Notes: a model not told the origin generated them from the sequence alone. 64,000 nucleotides of DNA from Wolfiporia cocos (GCA_029448655.1 JACCLO010000001.1:4774001-4838000); one strand, 5' to 3'. Shown: positions 33,576-46,400, numbered from the stretch's first letter. Made by a program: numbers and translations.

Positions 33576-35424
33576 CTACGCCACACGTGGCGCATTCTCG
33601 AACGCCACCTCGCGCTCTTTGCCGTTCCCGCTCGCGGTGCTACTTGAGGTGTCGCGCGCGTCGTTGAAGCCCTCCCCCTCCTCAACGCCACGCAGGCCGC
33701 TTGCATTGTAGTCGCCGAGGTAGAAGTACGTCGCAGGCAGCGCAACGATCAGCGCACCGACGATGTCGCCAAGGTACGATGCAATGAGAGACCTACGGGG
33801 GTCACAATCAGCACGAACGTTCAAGGCTGTAAAGATAGATGCAACGAACTTGCGGATGTACTCTGCCACAGTAAGCTATATGGCATGTCGCACGTCAGTA
33901 ACACGCTCAACTCTGCCTGTACAAGGCAGCGGGGTGCAACACTTACATCCGCGCCGAACATAATGCCGAGCGGAACAGAGAACATGTTCGCGATCACTGT
34001 CCACGCACGCCAAGTCAGACGCCGATCGGTCGCAACAGACATCAGACAGGCTGCTCACCGTGATCGAAGCCTGCTGAGACGAAGATCTGGGTCGCCAAGC
34101 CGATGCATCAATTTCCGTTATACCATCATACCGAGCCTGCACGGCTTCGCGGAAAAAGGGGAGCACTCACCATGATGGGGATCCATACTGCGACGATCTG
34201 CAACACGTTGTAGCATTCGGAGTCAGGGTGGAATGAGAGATACGCACCTTGGAGAGCGTATCGCGGGCTCCTGCTGCTTGCTGCGTGGATTCGTCACTAG
34301 TGAGCATGGAGATCGAATGCTCGGGGGTAGAGGGCATACCCAAACGGCGACACAGACGAGCCAGTTGCACCCGATTCCACGAAGGAAGATCTGGTACCAC
34401 TCTGGCTCCTTCGCCTTGTGCCTGTGAACATGGGAATGTTCAATGCAGATTGAAGCGAACGTGCGCGAGACTACTCACAGCGCGAAGTCCTGCGCATAGC
34501 TGATGTACGGCTCCGTGGAGATAATTCCGCTATCTAAACGCACATACCACAGTCAGCACCACATTCTTCATCACGAAGCACTTCCCGGAGTGCCCGAAAG
34601 ACCACGCCGCAACGTACATTTGGTGAGGACCGCGGCGAAGAACAGGCTGCCGGACAAGTTGCCGAACGTCACTGTCAAGTCCAGTAAGCACTGGTGTCGA
34701 CGACAAGCGCACGAATGATGAGCCGCGCTTACCGAGGAACCAGTTCCAGGGGAGTCCCCACCACGGCACCGCGCCCTTGAGGCAGGCCATCGGGAAGATC
34801 TGCGCCGCACCACCGGTTGTTCGATCAGTAATTTGTCGCGAACACGTTCCAGCCCATCGCCTCCGCTTTCGCGGCAGCATTTTGCTGTTGACGCCCACTC
34901 ACCATCATGTTGCTCGTGAGCAGTTCTTGGCCTTGCAGCACGATCCTGCGAACACACGTATCAGCTATCGGCACCATCCCAACCCATCAGCCCAGAGTGT
35001 TCAGCCGCTCTATTTCCGCGCTAGCCTATCTGAGAGAGGCAGTACTCGCAGCGAAAAAGGCAAGGATGTACGGAGGATGTAGAGAATGGTTACGCGAGAG
35101 AAGGAACAGCTTACGCACATTATGAGACCGACTGGGAAAACAGCGCCGCCGAGAACCTTGACGAGTCCAGGGTTGTTTGCGTTGATGCCGGCAGAGCCTC
35201 CAGAGATGATCTCTGAGAGGAGACCTCCGAAGGAGAGCATCACGCCTGCAAGCACCTGTAATGCTCGGTGTCAGACGCAGCTGGAAGCCTGCAGTAGACG
35301 GACAGCGTACCGCTTTGAAGAATATCAAGTCTGCGCGTGTACGATGTTTCACGATACCGTGCTCCACCATGGCCACCGCGACTTGGGCGGGCTTGAGCGT
35401 GCTTGGGGGGTCGAAGTTGGCCAT
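33576..35424 (-). CDS. Formate/nitrite transporter (FNT) family channel
   Basis: Integral membrane channel for small monovalent anions. The start ATG 35424 opens with a cytosolic N-terminus and is followed by many short exons with introns mostly of 50-90 bp and one of about 170 bp. Recognisable helices in order include VLAGVMLSFGGLLSEII, ELLTSNMM, FPMACLKGAVPWWGLPWNWF, GNLSGSLFFAAVL, IGCNWLVCVAVW, IVAVWIPIM, VIANMFSVPLGIMFGADV and LIASYLGDIVGALIVALPATYFY. These match the FNT fold (broken TM helices, GCNWLVCLA region). The C-terminus is hydrophilic and ends at 33576. Fungal members include nitrite importers and formate or other short-chain acid channels; the anion cannot be told here. No nitrate-assimilation neighbours are present. 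Confidence 0.92.
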
Positions 35425-38400
35425 TGGTACCACGTAGCAGAAGGTGGAGGACGCAGGGAAGGGTGGGGCGAGCAGGTGCGTGGGTGCCACACGGGGACGG
35501 GGTACTGAGCGAGTACTTATGGGCGGAGGGACGCCGGGGGATCTGTTTCATGCTGGGATTGGCACGTCACGTTTGGATTGGTTGCAGGGGAAGGGCAGTA
35601 AGCGCGATCAGACGCTCTGTAAGGCATGACACGCGGCGTGCGTACACCAGAATGCAGCGCGAATTGAATCGAAGCCGGGTTCTTTAGTCGCCCCTTCTTC
35701 GGCGCGGGCCCGTCGGACTGTGGTCGGTATGCATCCGCAATAACAATTTGCAGGTGTCCTATTTTCTGCGAGACAAGGCTGTGAGGAATATGGCCATGAC
35801 CAGATGGGTGCCTGCGATGTTCCACGGGTGCGGGGCTGCGGCTTGCGACCTGGGAAAGTGTGGGGAAGATGCCAAGAGCGGACAGAGGATCTCAGATCAA
35901 GATCATACGAATGTGCCATCTGTCCATTGGCAGCGCGCCTGATTGCTACGATCATAGATCTTCTCGTGAGCTGGGTCTCAAGGCCTCATCTCCGCGCTGA
36001 GGCCCACTGCGAACCTCGAAGTTGAAGTGCGGGAATACGGGGGTCGCGAATGCCAGTCCACGTCGCTGCATCCCATGACCGCGGCGGGGTCCCGGCGTCG
36101 CGTTTGAAAACCCAGCATCAAGGAGGCAACATCTTGTCGATGGTGGGTCACAGGGTCTGCTCTATCAGACTAGATTCACTCCACCATCAGCAGCCTGCTT
36201 ACCATACCCGGGAGCGCCAATCCCGCTGGATGCCATCGTGTCTCGCGCATGTCACCAGAGGACCGCAAGAAGTTTGCAACGTCGCGCATGGGCCTTACCA
36301 TACCCACCATGCTCCGTCGCAGAATGAGAGCGAGCGATAGCACTGCTCTCGCCGTACGCGCCGCTGTAGGTACCTGGGACGTCAACCGAAAGCATTCTAG
36401 TGGCGTGCCCTTACGTGATTATATGATCCGCGCCTCGCATCGCGTGCCCCACTGCGTTCGTCAGAGACATCTGTCGTAGCGTAGCATGACTTGCAGTGAG
36501 AGCTATTTATAACTCTACTGGCGCAAATTCACAATCATTTGGAGCGAACCGCAAGCAAGCAAGACTAGTCCGCTTCGAGAGCCGATCGTGCACGCATGTC
36601 CAGCTGACTGGTTACCAGCGCCCGATGTTGCCCGTGTTGCACAGAATGGAAACAGGATGCCCGGAACCTGGTGGGTATAGTTGTCAACTAATGTTGGGGC
36701 GCAGTTAGTCTCCTTTGTCAACCAATACAAGGGTCGATGCAACCGGATAGTGTCAACGAATTGGGACCAGCGCTGCTCCGGATGCTATCCATGTTCAGGG
36801 AAGCTGGCTTCCTGTTCCTTAGCAGAATCTTTGACGCCCATGAGGATAGGAGATCAGCGGTATCTGTGGGTCGCGTTGCGAAGAAGCCTCGATACCGCAA
36901 TTGCGTGGTGCCGGTAAACTCTCAAGCGCTGATCAACTCTCGACTAGCGCTGTAACATTGATGAACACGCTGGTCTAAAGTAAATGAATTCCTCTGTGAG
37001 ATATGTGAATAAGCGTGGCTCTAAGCACGAGGATATGAGGGCTTACGCTAATGGGATACTTACGAACGCAGACTCCAATACAGAAATCGTGATGCGCCAC
37101 ACCGGATTACGAGATTGTATAAATACTGGGAACGTATCAATAGGATCAATCAGAATGGAAGATACCCATAGACCGTTCCTACAATCTCGTGTACACACCG
37201 CCCAACAGCACGAATTGGTCGTCCATATCCTATATGCCCGAGGGCACATAGTCACGGCTGGCGAAAGTGCCACGCATCCTGACCGACGCATCGCAGCGCT
37301 AAAACCGTGAAACACGTTTTAGCGGGTATCATGTACTTCTCAGTGGCGGTTGTCACCTGAACGTCTAATCTTCGCTCGTCAAACAATGTTGTCGATGGCG
37401 GTGATCTTCCGAATATGCCGACCTGATCGGGACTACTGTACTCGCAAGTCACGAGCGCGCAAAGCCTACGCCAACGGGATCTCCCGGATGTCCTGTGGCT
37501 GAGAGAGTTAGCGCGCGCCAAATGCGCGCCAGTGCGCCTTATCTCGAGCGTCTAGTATGGTTTGATAGCATCAACGCTGCTGGCCCTGTAGCGCCTGTTC
37601 GACATGGTTTTTTCTGTAGAAAATCAACGATTGATTTTCAAGTCTTAGTATAGTGAGGTAATATAGAGCTTTTAAGCATTTGAATCAATTCTTCGGAACA
37701 CATTTTCTCAAAAGCTCTTTGTTCATGTTCTATGGGGATACAAACTGTTCACGTTGCAACTGCCAACTTTATTAGGAAAGCATTTAAATCATGTGACCAG
37801 ACGCGTCGCGTTTAGCGTGCGCGCCAGCCGCACACCTGAAATTTCTGAGACCTCTGTTACGACTGTTTGAACGGTCTGTAGCTTCTTTTGTAATCAGCTC
37901 ATAATCACTTTTTAAATCAGGCAAGCTGCTTACCGCCCTATCGGCACCGGCAGCACGATGTAGACAAGCTCATACCGATGCAAAAGCTGAAAACAGAGAA
38001 GATCGAGGCCCTCAGAAATGCTCTTACACACTTCAACGAGAGCGAATGTGCAGGGATAACGGCACAAGCAGAGGTAGGACTAGCGGAGACTGCGGTTGTT
38101 GACGAAGATCTGAGTAGTGATGACGATTAGTCTCATATAGCTTACTGATAGCTTTCTTGACATAACGTTGCATGTATTTCACTCGGCGATGCTGCAATAC
38201 CATGAACAGCCTCTGACAGCGGCATGTCACGGCATGTCAACGCCACTTAGCGTCTATCTAATCTCCAATGCACGGATTTGGCAGTGACAGGAGCTTAACC
38301 TAATCATTTTGTGGGACACATTTCGAACCGAGGTTGCCCCTCCCCATTCTAAGAGACGATAGCACATACGCGTAGTCGCCCAAGTTTTGAACATCAAGCA

Positions 38401-38799
38401 CGCGTTTGCGAGAGGCCCACCAAGATCCGTGACAGGATTCCATACAACCCGGAGAATTTTCACTTTGTATCAAGAAGTACAGAGGTATGTAGTTTTCAGG
38501 ATCTTGAGAATATGAGACTTTAAGCATTTTGAGACAGCCTAGGAGGAGTTGCGAGTCGCGTCCCGTGTGTATTATAGTGCTGGAGTCTCTATCAAAGAGA
38601 CAGGCGCTAAAGCTGGTGGCGTGTTAGCATGCCACGTTACTCTGTGGCGCACCGGATGTGTGCCAGTGCTCATATATCAAGCTCGAAGCAGCGCTTTGCA
38701 AATTGCCAGATGCATTAGGTATAGGGTACCCCTCTCCTTTACGGACCGCCACGTTATCGAGACACATTTCCAATGGTATCATACGGCTACTTTCAGGTA
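35425..38799. other. Intergenic, scattered degraded coding-like fragments
   Basis: 3.4 kb upstream of the FNT gene. The nearer part (35425-35900) likely holds its promoter. No gene was recognised. A plus-strand fragment at about 37957-38131 ends with an acidic tail (VVDEDLSSDDD then stop) that looks like the C-terminus of an old transposase; this is a guess. 37620-37800 is AT-rich. Confidence 0.3.
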
Positions 38800-39492
38800 C
38801 AGTTGACTATCTAGTAATGCATTAGCTAGTAATGCATATGATCTCATAATGCATAGCCTGAGCCGGGGACCGATCTCGTCCCCAAGGTGTTATGCATAAA
38901 TTTCTGATATTGCATAACGCATGCCCGAAGTTGGGGTTATGCATTATTAGATTTGCTATATTTGGTAATTTAGTGCACGCATAGTATAGTGTGACTTCGT
39001 CAGCTCTCCCTGTAGACGACCGGAAGTGCAAACCGTGCCCTGCAAAGAAGCCCTATGCCCATCCTACTGCTGAGGAAAAGCCACCAGACGCCATCAAAGA
39101 GCCTAGGTCTTCAGCAGTCAAGCCAACAAAATAAGCATGAAGCAATCTCACTCTTCATGACTGTTCTGTCCTCAGTTTGCAGAAGCTGAGGGTGTCTTGG
39201 TACTTGTTCTCCAGCAGCAGTTGCGGAAGCTACGAGACCATTTACATCACATTAGCTTTGATCCACAAAAGCAGAGCACACTAGATAGGTACTGGCAGGA
39301 TAGCAGTAGTTCGGCAGACGTATAGTGGCACTCAATGCGATGTTGATGTGACAGAGCGTGATGTACCTGCGCGGGGAAGTCACATATGATCACAATGAGT
39401 CATACCATGTCACGGATCTGATCACGCATAACACCTCATAATGCATAGCAAAATCCGGGGACCAACGGTATGCATTACTAGATAGTCAACTG
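38800..39492. mobile_element. Non-autonomous Tc1/mariner-like element with TA target duplication
   Basis: 693 bp. A perfect 23-bp terminal inverted repeat CAGTTGACTATCTAGTAATGCAT is flanked on both sides by TA (38798-38799 and 39493-39494). Subterminal CTCATAATGCATAGC and CCGGGGACC are also inverted and are shared with the relic at 14626. No transposase frame. Confidence 0.75.
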
Positions 39493-39948
39493 TATATTGA
39501 TTGACACTCGAGACCTTCGAAGTGATTAGGAGTGAAGAATAAGGGTAGCGCCGGTTCCGGCAAGGCCCGCTACAAAATCTTCAGGTTGGCAACGAAGGGT
39601 AGATTCTCAGTCAAAAATGCGGTCTTAAGGTCATATGGGCCTGTGGCACCCCTTCTATTTTCTGTAATCACCAGACATATTTTCATTTATGAAGGTACAG
39701 GTGGTGTCCAAAGCAACAGGAGTTGACTGTCTCATACATGCTGCTCCACCAGAAGTGCATGAGGATGTTGTTCGCAATCATCACAATCCTGAGGCATGTG
39801 ATGAACATCCTCCATTGCAGAAAATAAGGAAGTGGTTTGATGTAGATGTCAACATTCTGTGCACTGAGTCCTTTAAGGTATGAATTGGTCTCAAACCTGG
39901 GGAAATTGAACAGCTGACCACAGATGATTATATTGATGTCTTCAGCTT
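39493..39948. other. Interrupted coding relic, left part
   Basis: A plus frame starting near 39689 (HAAPPEVHEDVV and DVDVNILCTESF) and the stretch GLKPGEIEQLTTDDYIDVFS run up to the solo LTR insertion. They appear to continue at 49841 with LKFASVISACIP. The family is not recognised. Confidence 0.4.
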
Positions 39949-40758
39949 TGTTACGGGTCGAATACCCGTTCGTATATTCGAGTCGTGAATATAGATCGTT
40001 CTTCTGCACGTAGGCACGTCGCCGTATGCAAGGCAAATACTCGTTAGATGCCTTCGGGTCCTAAGTGAAGTCCTTAGGAGATCGGTTAATATCCAATACG
40101 CGTTAGAGGATATAATCTGTTCAAGTGCGAGTCGAATAGAATATAAGACTCGCCTAAGTCCGAGAAGTCAGTGTGCACTTCGAGGACTTAGTCGTTCGAT
40201 TGCTCGAGTGAGAAATACTGAGCGTAGTTTCCTACGTTTGAGAACGAGTATAAGACTTCTTGTTTATACAACAAGGTCGAGCTGAAGAGCCTTGACGGTA
40301 AGTACATGAATTTTTATACTACGCTAGGTTTCAGGGGTCAAGTCTGTCCCAGATGCCACCGATACTATCTACGCTATAGTCCCAAACGTTTGATAAGTAT
40401 GGAGTGATATATCTGAGACGATAGATAGGAATGATGGTGGTTGAACACCATCTATCAGCTAATAAACGATGAACATGAAACGGTGGCAGGGTTGGATCTG
40501 CCAAAGATGAAACGAGCCCTACAGACTAGTACAACTGGGGATGCACCCAGTAAGATCACGAGTAGCCAGGGGGCTGGTTGCGCAACAAGTCCCTGTATCG
40601 TATTCGCCCGGTGGTGAGTTGTTACGGTTATTCTAATTTTTCGAATATCGACAGAACTCACCATTGGGCGAATACGATACAGGGACTTGTTGCGCAACCA
40701 ACTCCCCTGGCTACTCGTGATCTTACTGGGCGCATCCCCAGTTGTACTAGTCTGTAGG

Positions 40759-41466
40759 TGTTACGGTTATTTTGATTTTTCAAATATCGACAGAACTCAC
40801 CACGGGGCGAATACGATACAGGGACTTGTTGCGCAACCAACTCCCCTGGCTACTCGTGACTCTACTGGGCGCATCCCCAGTTGTACTAGTCTATAGGGCG
40901 CGTTTCATCTTTGGCAGATCCAACTCTGCCACCGTTTCATGTTAATCGTTTGTTAGCTGATAGATGGCGTTCAACCGCCATCATTCCTATCTACCGTCTC
41001 AGATATATCACTACATACCTATCAAACGTTTGGTACTATAGCGTAGATAGTATCGGTGACATCTGGGACAGACTTGACCCCTGAAACCTAACGTAGTATA
41101 TAAACTAATGTACTTACTGTCGAGGCTCTTCAGCTCGACCTTGTTGTACAAACAAGAAGTCTTATACTCGTTCTCAAACGTAGGAAACTACGCTCAGTAT
41201 TTCTCACTCGAGCAACCGAACGACTAAGTCCTCGAAGTGCACACTGACTTCTCGGACTTAGGCGAGTCTTATATTCTATTCGACTCGCACCTGAACAGAT
41301 TATATCCTCTAACGCGTATTGGATATTAACCGATTTCCTAAGGACTTCACTTAGGACCCGAAGGCATCTAACGAGTATTTGCCTTGCATACGGCGACGTG
41401 CCTACGTGCAGAAGAACGATCTATATTCGCGATTCGAATATACGAACGGGTATTCGACCCGTAACA
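40759..41466 (+). repeat. 5' LTR of the full-length element
   Basis: 708 bp, TGTTACGG to CCGTAACA. It contains several small hairpins, such as ACGGG/CCCGT at its end and GATGGCG/CGCCATC. Confidence 0.95.
41097..41142 (+). promoter_or_regulatory. LTR promoter: TATA box and predicted self-primer start
   Basis: TATATAAA at 41097-41104 is followed 35 nt later by AGCTCGACCTT (41132-41142). That 11-mer is the exact reverse complement of the PBS at 41468-41478. Confidence 0.75.
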
Positions 41467-41467
41467 G

Positions 41468-41478
41468 AAGGTCGAGCT
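41468..41478 (+). other. Primer-binding site, self-priming type
   Basis: AAGGTCGAGCT lies 1 nt after the LTR. It has no tRNA-type TGG and pairs with 41132-41142. Confidence 0.8.
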
Positions 41479-41512
41479 TATCACACCCTCACCTACCACG
41501 GTGTAAGGGCAC

Positions 41513-43360
41513 ATGATATTTGGACCAGAATTCCCAGCACGACTGATTGAACTCTTGCCCGAGGACATTCAGGGAGTCTACAGACTCAACCGATACGAGT
41601 GGACTGACACCATTGGAGCCTTCCGTAACCGCGGAGGAATTGTTGTCATTCCAAGAGAAGATAGGGCATCGAAGTGGGTAGAAGTATACCCCTCCGCAAG
41701 AACGACCGCTTGGGAAATAACGCGTGAAGCGTTCAAACGATTCGGAGAAATCCCTCCGATGTCAACCGCGACGTTGACCGAAAATGAAACCGAAACCATC
41801 AACAGAACCTTCGATGCCGATGGAAATACGAATCAGCCTTCGGGCGCCACAGGAATGGCAGGAATTGAGCGCATCGGAGATGATGGGAGAAATCCTGGAA
41901 ACCTTACAGGAACAGATAACAGCCAGACCGGAGGACAGGACCCTCCAGGATTTATATCTGCTTTTGCGCAGAGTGGGATTGGGCCTATGGCTGGAGGAAC
42001 GGACCTCTTTGGAAACCCCCCACAGAATGCACCCGGAATGGGTAGCGGAGGAGATCCGTCTTGGACTAGCCCAAGCGGAGGAATGGGAACGACAAACCCA
42101 GGAACATGGCCTTCAGGCCTATTTGGACGAACCTCCGCAGGTACAAGCGGAGGAGGACTGGGAGGAAACTTTGGACTCGGAGGAGGGAATCCCCCCCCTC
42201 CTGGAGGACTCGGAGGAGGAACCCCCACGAACCCCGGAGGAGGAAACCCTGGAGGGAACCCAGGGAACCCCGGAGGAAACCCAGGAAACCCGGGTGGAGG
42301 ATACCCGGGAGGAGGAGGACCCCCAGGAGGGCCTCCACCACCGAATGCACCGCAGCCCCAACCTCCGGCGCCGAACCCGTACTACCGACCCCCAATGATA
42401 AAGATCAACCCCCCAGACGTATTCGACGGGGAACGATCCGACATGCAGAACTTCATAAACCAGTGCAATTCCTGGTTTACGATGTACGAAACGTCATTCC
42501 AGAACGACGTTCAGAGAGTGATCTTTATCCTCTCTTATATTTCGAACAAGGGGAAAACGGGCCAATGGAAACAGAATTATCACCGGGTTTATACGAACCC
42601 CCAGACGAAACGATTCTTCCCGCCTAGTCTTGCACAATTTGATGCAGACTTCCAGAAAGCCTTCGGAGCCATCGAAGAGGTACAGAAAGCGCGGAAGAAA
42701 ATCCTGGACGTAACCCAGGACAGGAAGGACATCGATGATTATATCACCGAGTTCAACAACTTGGCCGGGAAGGCCCAGTACGATCGATACAGCGCGGACG
42801 GAAACGCGTTGCTCATAACCCTCTTCGAGAAAGGGTTACCCGAACATACGACCCGATACATCATCGGCGTTCGGCCGCTACCAGCGACCATTGATGAATG
42901 GCAGTCCGCTGCCTCGTACTATGAAAATACGTACAAGATATTCTTGAAACGGGACAAACCGTTTGTCAAGAAAAAGGCTTGGCAAGCCTCGAACCAGAAT
43001 AACGGACGCACTAGTGCTCCACAGACAACCGCACCGAAAGATCCGAACGCAATGGATGTAGATCGAATGACCACCCAGGAAAGGGACGATCACATCAAGA
43101 AGGGAAAATGCTTCACCTGTCATCAGCCAGGACATATGTCGCGAGACTGCCCGAAGAGGCCGAGGAAGCCAGCCCGCCCTAGGTGGACTACTCGAAAAAC
43201 CGAAGAAGAAGAAGCCGAACAAGAAGCTCGCATTGAAGAAGTCTCTGAGGAAGAGACTGAATACATCACCGCTAACAGGGCGGTCACAGCAATTAGGGCT
43301 CTAAAAGCCAAGAACCCCGAGCTCCTAGCACGGCTCGTAGAAGAACAGGATTTTGCCTAG
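41513..43360 (+). CDS. gag: Gag polyprotein
   Basis: 615 residues forming the nucleocapsid and virus-like particle shell. The N-terminal part (about 1-80) is followed by a long Gly/Asn/Pro-rich, collagen-like low-complexity segment (about 140-290). Next is a capsid domain (KINPPDVFDGERSDMQNFIN onward) and a CCHC zinc knuckle CFTCHQPGHMSRDC near residue 538. The tail is acidic and basic mixed. The start codon is 46 nt after the LTR, the first in-frame ATG. The stop is 89 nt before the first ATG in pol, and pol lies in the -1 frame relative to gag. Confidence 0.93.
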   Translation: MIFGPEFPARLIELLPEDIQGVYRLNRYEWTDTIGAFRNRGGIVVIPREDRASKWVEVYPSARTTAWEITREAFKRFGEIPPMSTATLTENETETINRTFDADGNTNQPSGATGMAGIERIGDDGRNPGNLTGTDNSQTGGQDPPGFISAFAQSGIGPMAGGTDLFGNPPQNAPGMGSGGDPSWTSPSGGMGTTNPGTWPSGLFGRTSAGTSGGGLGGNFGLGGGNPPPPGGLGGGTPTNPGGGNPGGNPGNPGGNPGNPGGGYPGGGGPPGGPPPPNAPQPQPPAPNPYYRPPMIKINPPDVFDGERSDMQNFINQCNSWFTMYETSFQNDVQRVIFILSYISNKGKTGQWKQNYHRVYTNPQTKRFFPPSLAQFDADFQKAFGAIEEVQKARKKILDVTQDRKDIDDYITEFNNLAGKAQYDRYSADGNALLITLFEKGLPEHTTRYIIGVRPLPATIDEWQSAASYYENTYKIFLKRDKPFVKKKAWQASNQNNGRTSAPQTTAPKDPNAMDVDRMTTQERDDHIKKGKCFTCHQPGHMSRDCPKRPRKPARPRWTTRKTEEEEAEQEARIEEVSEEETEYITANRAVTAIRALKAKNPELLARLVEEQDFA

Positions 43361-43449
43361 GAGGGAAGCCCACGGTCTTACCCTCCGAGAAAGCAGCGCA
43401 TGTAATTACCTCGTTCGAGAAGAATCGATCCCTCTTCATCCCGGTAATC

Positions 43450-46400
43450 ATGACGCTGGCAAAACCCGTGAAGTGCAATGCACTAATCGACTCAGGAGCA
43501 ATGTCGAACCTGATCCACAGCAAAGTGGTAGAAAAATACAAGGTGCCCACACAACCCTTGAAGAACCCGATCATCGTCAAAAATGTTGACGGAACAGAAA
43601 ACAAAGATGGGCGAATAGACCGAGAAGCTACCATACTACTACGATATCCGAAGACCCAGAAAACGCGAAAAGTCCGATTCCTGGTAGGATCAATCGGAAC
43701 GGAAAATATGATTCTAGGGTATGGATGGCTAAAAGACGAAAACCCCACAATCGACTGGAAGGACCAAACAGTCGATGTACGATCAATACTAGGGGCAGAA
43801 GAAAAGAAACAGGAAACCACGATCCGAATGGATACGGTGGAGATGGTAGTTGCCCCAGAAGGGAAAATTCCAACAAGGGGGACTCAAGAAGCTGCAGGGT
43901 ACGACCTTTACGCCGCAGAAGAAACCGAGATTCCCGCCGGAGGATGGAAACTCGTCTCCACAGGAGTAAAAATGAAGATCCCGAAGGGATCGTATGGAAG
44001 GCTGGCCGGACGATCAGGCAACACCCTCAGACACGGGTTGGTAGTACAAGCCGGAGTCATAGACTCGGACTACCGAGGAGACGTCGGAGCCATCGTCTTC
44101 AACTACTCAGACAAAGCGCATAGAATTATCCCGGGCATGCGAATAGCTCAGATAATTTTCGAACGACACCTCACCCCCAACATCTTAGAAGTCGAAGACC
44201 TAGATGAAACAGAACGAGGGGAGAAAGGGTTCGGATCCACGGACCAGCCAGAAGAAACAGCGCAGCGGCTCTATACTCCCGAAGAGTACGAAGCGATCCG
44301 ACGCTTCGCAAAAGATAACCCTAGGATCATAGGAAAGAAAGGGGAGACGCGAAAGAAGTTCCGAACAAAGATACAAATCATCAACGCTGTCAGGAAAGCG
44401 CTGACAAAATCCCAGGAATTCGCACAAAAAACCCCCGAACCAGAACGAACGATTGAGGAGATGGTCCTGAAACACCTACTGGACTTCGCCAAGGTGTTCA
44501 GTAAGGAATCCGCAGCAGCGTTTCCCCCATCGAGACCATGGGACCACGCAATCGAATTAAAACCCGACTTCGTGCCGAAAGACTGCAAAGTCTATGCACT
44601 CTCGCCTAAAGAGCAACAGGCGCTGGACGAATTCCTAAAAGAAAACTTGGCCAAGGGATTCATAGTCCCTTCAAAATCCCCGATGGCGTCACCATTCTTT
44701 TTCGTCCCAAAGAAAGACAGCGGCCTACGACCCTGTCAAGATTATCGATATCTGAATGAAGGGACGATAAAGAACGTTTATCCCTTGCCACTGATCTCAG
44801 AGCTCCTGGAAAAGCTAAAAGGAGCAAAGATCTTCACAAAAATGGACCTTAGAGCGGGATACAACAACGTGCGAATCAAAAAAGGAGACGAATGGAAAGC
44901 GGCCTTCAAAACGAACCGAGGGTTGTACGAGCCCACGGTTATGTTTTTTGGATTGTGCAATGCACCCGGGACCTTTCAGGCAATGATGAATGAAATCCTG
45001 AAAGAAGAAATCCTCGAAGGATGGGTGCTTGTTTATATGGACGACATCCTCATTTTCTCAGAAAACGAGAAAATACACAAGGAACGGGAACGGCGGATCC
45101 TTCAGAGATTGGTGGATAACCACCTCTTTGTGAAACCCGAGAAATGCGCCTTCGGTGTCGACAGAGTCGAATTTCTGGGACTAGTCATCACCCCAGGAAA
45201 TATCCAGATGGACCCAGCGAAACTCAATGGGATTAAGGAGTGGCCGACTCCCCGAAATCTCAAAGAAGTCAGATCCTTCCTAGGATTTGCGAACTTCTAT
45301 CGGAAATTTATTGATCACTACTCTACGCATGCCCGACCCTTGGTAGACCTCACAAAAACGGTCACAGGGACGGGGTTCCAATGGACGGAGAAAGAACAGA
45401 AAGCATTCGAATTCATGAAAAAAGCATTCACGACGGCGCCCGCACTAGGAACACCAGATAAGGAGAAACCGTTCATCCTCGAAACAGATGCATCTCAGTT
45501 CGCCACAGGAGCAGTACTGAAACAAATAGATGAAACAGGGAGCGAACGGCCAGTGGGATATCTCTCACAATCCCTGACACCAACAGAACGGAACTACGAA
45601 ATCTACGATCGCGAACTACTCGGGATAGTCCGAGCATTAGAAGAATGGCGGCACCTATTGGAAGGAGCACCGCATCGGATCTTGATCCGAAGTGATCATC
45701 AGAACCTGACGTACTGGAGAAGTGCACAGCGCCTAAATCGGCGACAAGCGAGATGGCATCTATTCCTTTCGCAATTCAACCTGAAATTGCAGCATGTCCC
45801 CGGAAGGAAACTAGTCATGGCCGACACGCTTTCCAGGTTGTACCACCTGGACGAAAGCAATGAAGACAACGAGGGAATCACCATGATTCCAGACGAACTC
45901 GTCGTCCACGCAATCCAGATCCCGATCATCGATCGAATCAAGAACGCCAACGATCGAGATGAATCTGCGGAACAGGCAATCCGCGCTCTAGGGGGCACAG
46001 GCGAATTCCCCGCGAGAACCACCGCAGATGAATGGCAACAAACGGATGGAATACTGCTCTACAGGGGCAGGATGTACGTGCCGAAGGATGAGGGCCTTCG
46101 ACGGGACGTCATCTCAAAATACCACGACACGATCCCGGCCGGACACCCTGGGATCTGGGGTACAACAGTACAGGTTACGACCCACTTTTGGTGGCCTGAC
46201 ATGAGAACAATGATAGCGGAATACGTCAGGGGCTGTGCAATCTGTCAACAGATGAAACCTGATAGGAATCCGCTGAAACCCCCTTTGCAACCAATACCGA
46301 CGCGGGAAGACGCTCTCCCCTTCTCACAGTGCTCGGTCGATTTTGTCACCGACCTGCCAAGAGTCGGAAAGTATGACTCCATGATGGTGATTGTCGACCA

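Noticed and set aside
42130..42350. Collagen or fibroin-like host gene
   Set aside because: The Gly/Pro/Asn-rich stretch is a low-complexity linker inside gag and lies in frame with the capsid and zinc knuckle.
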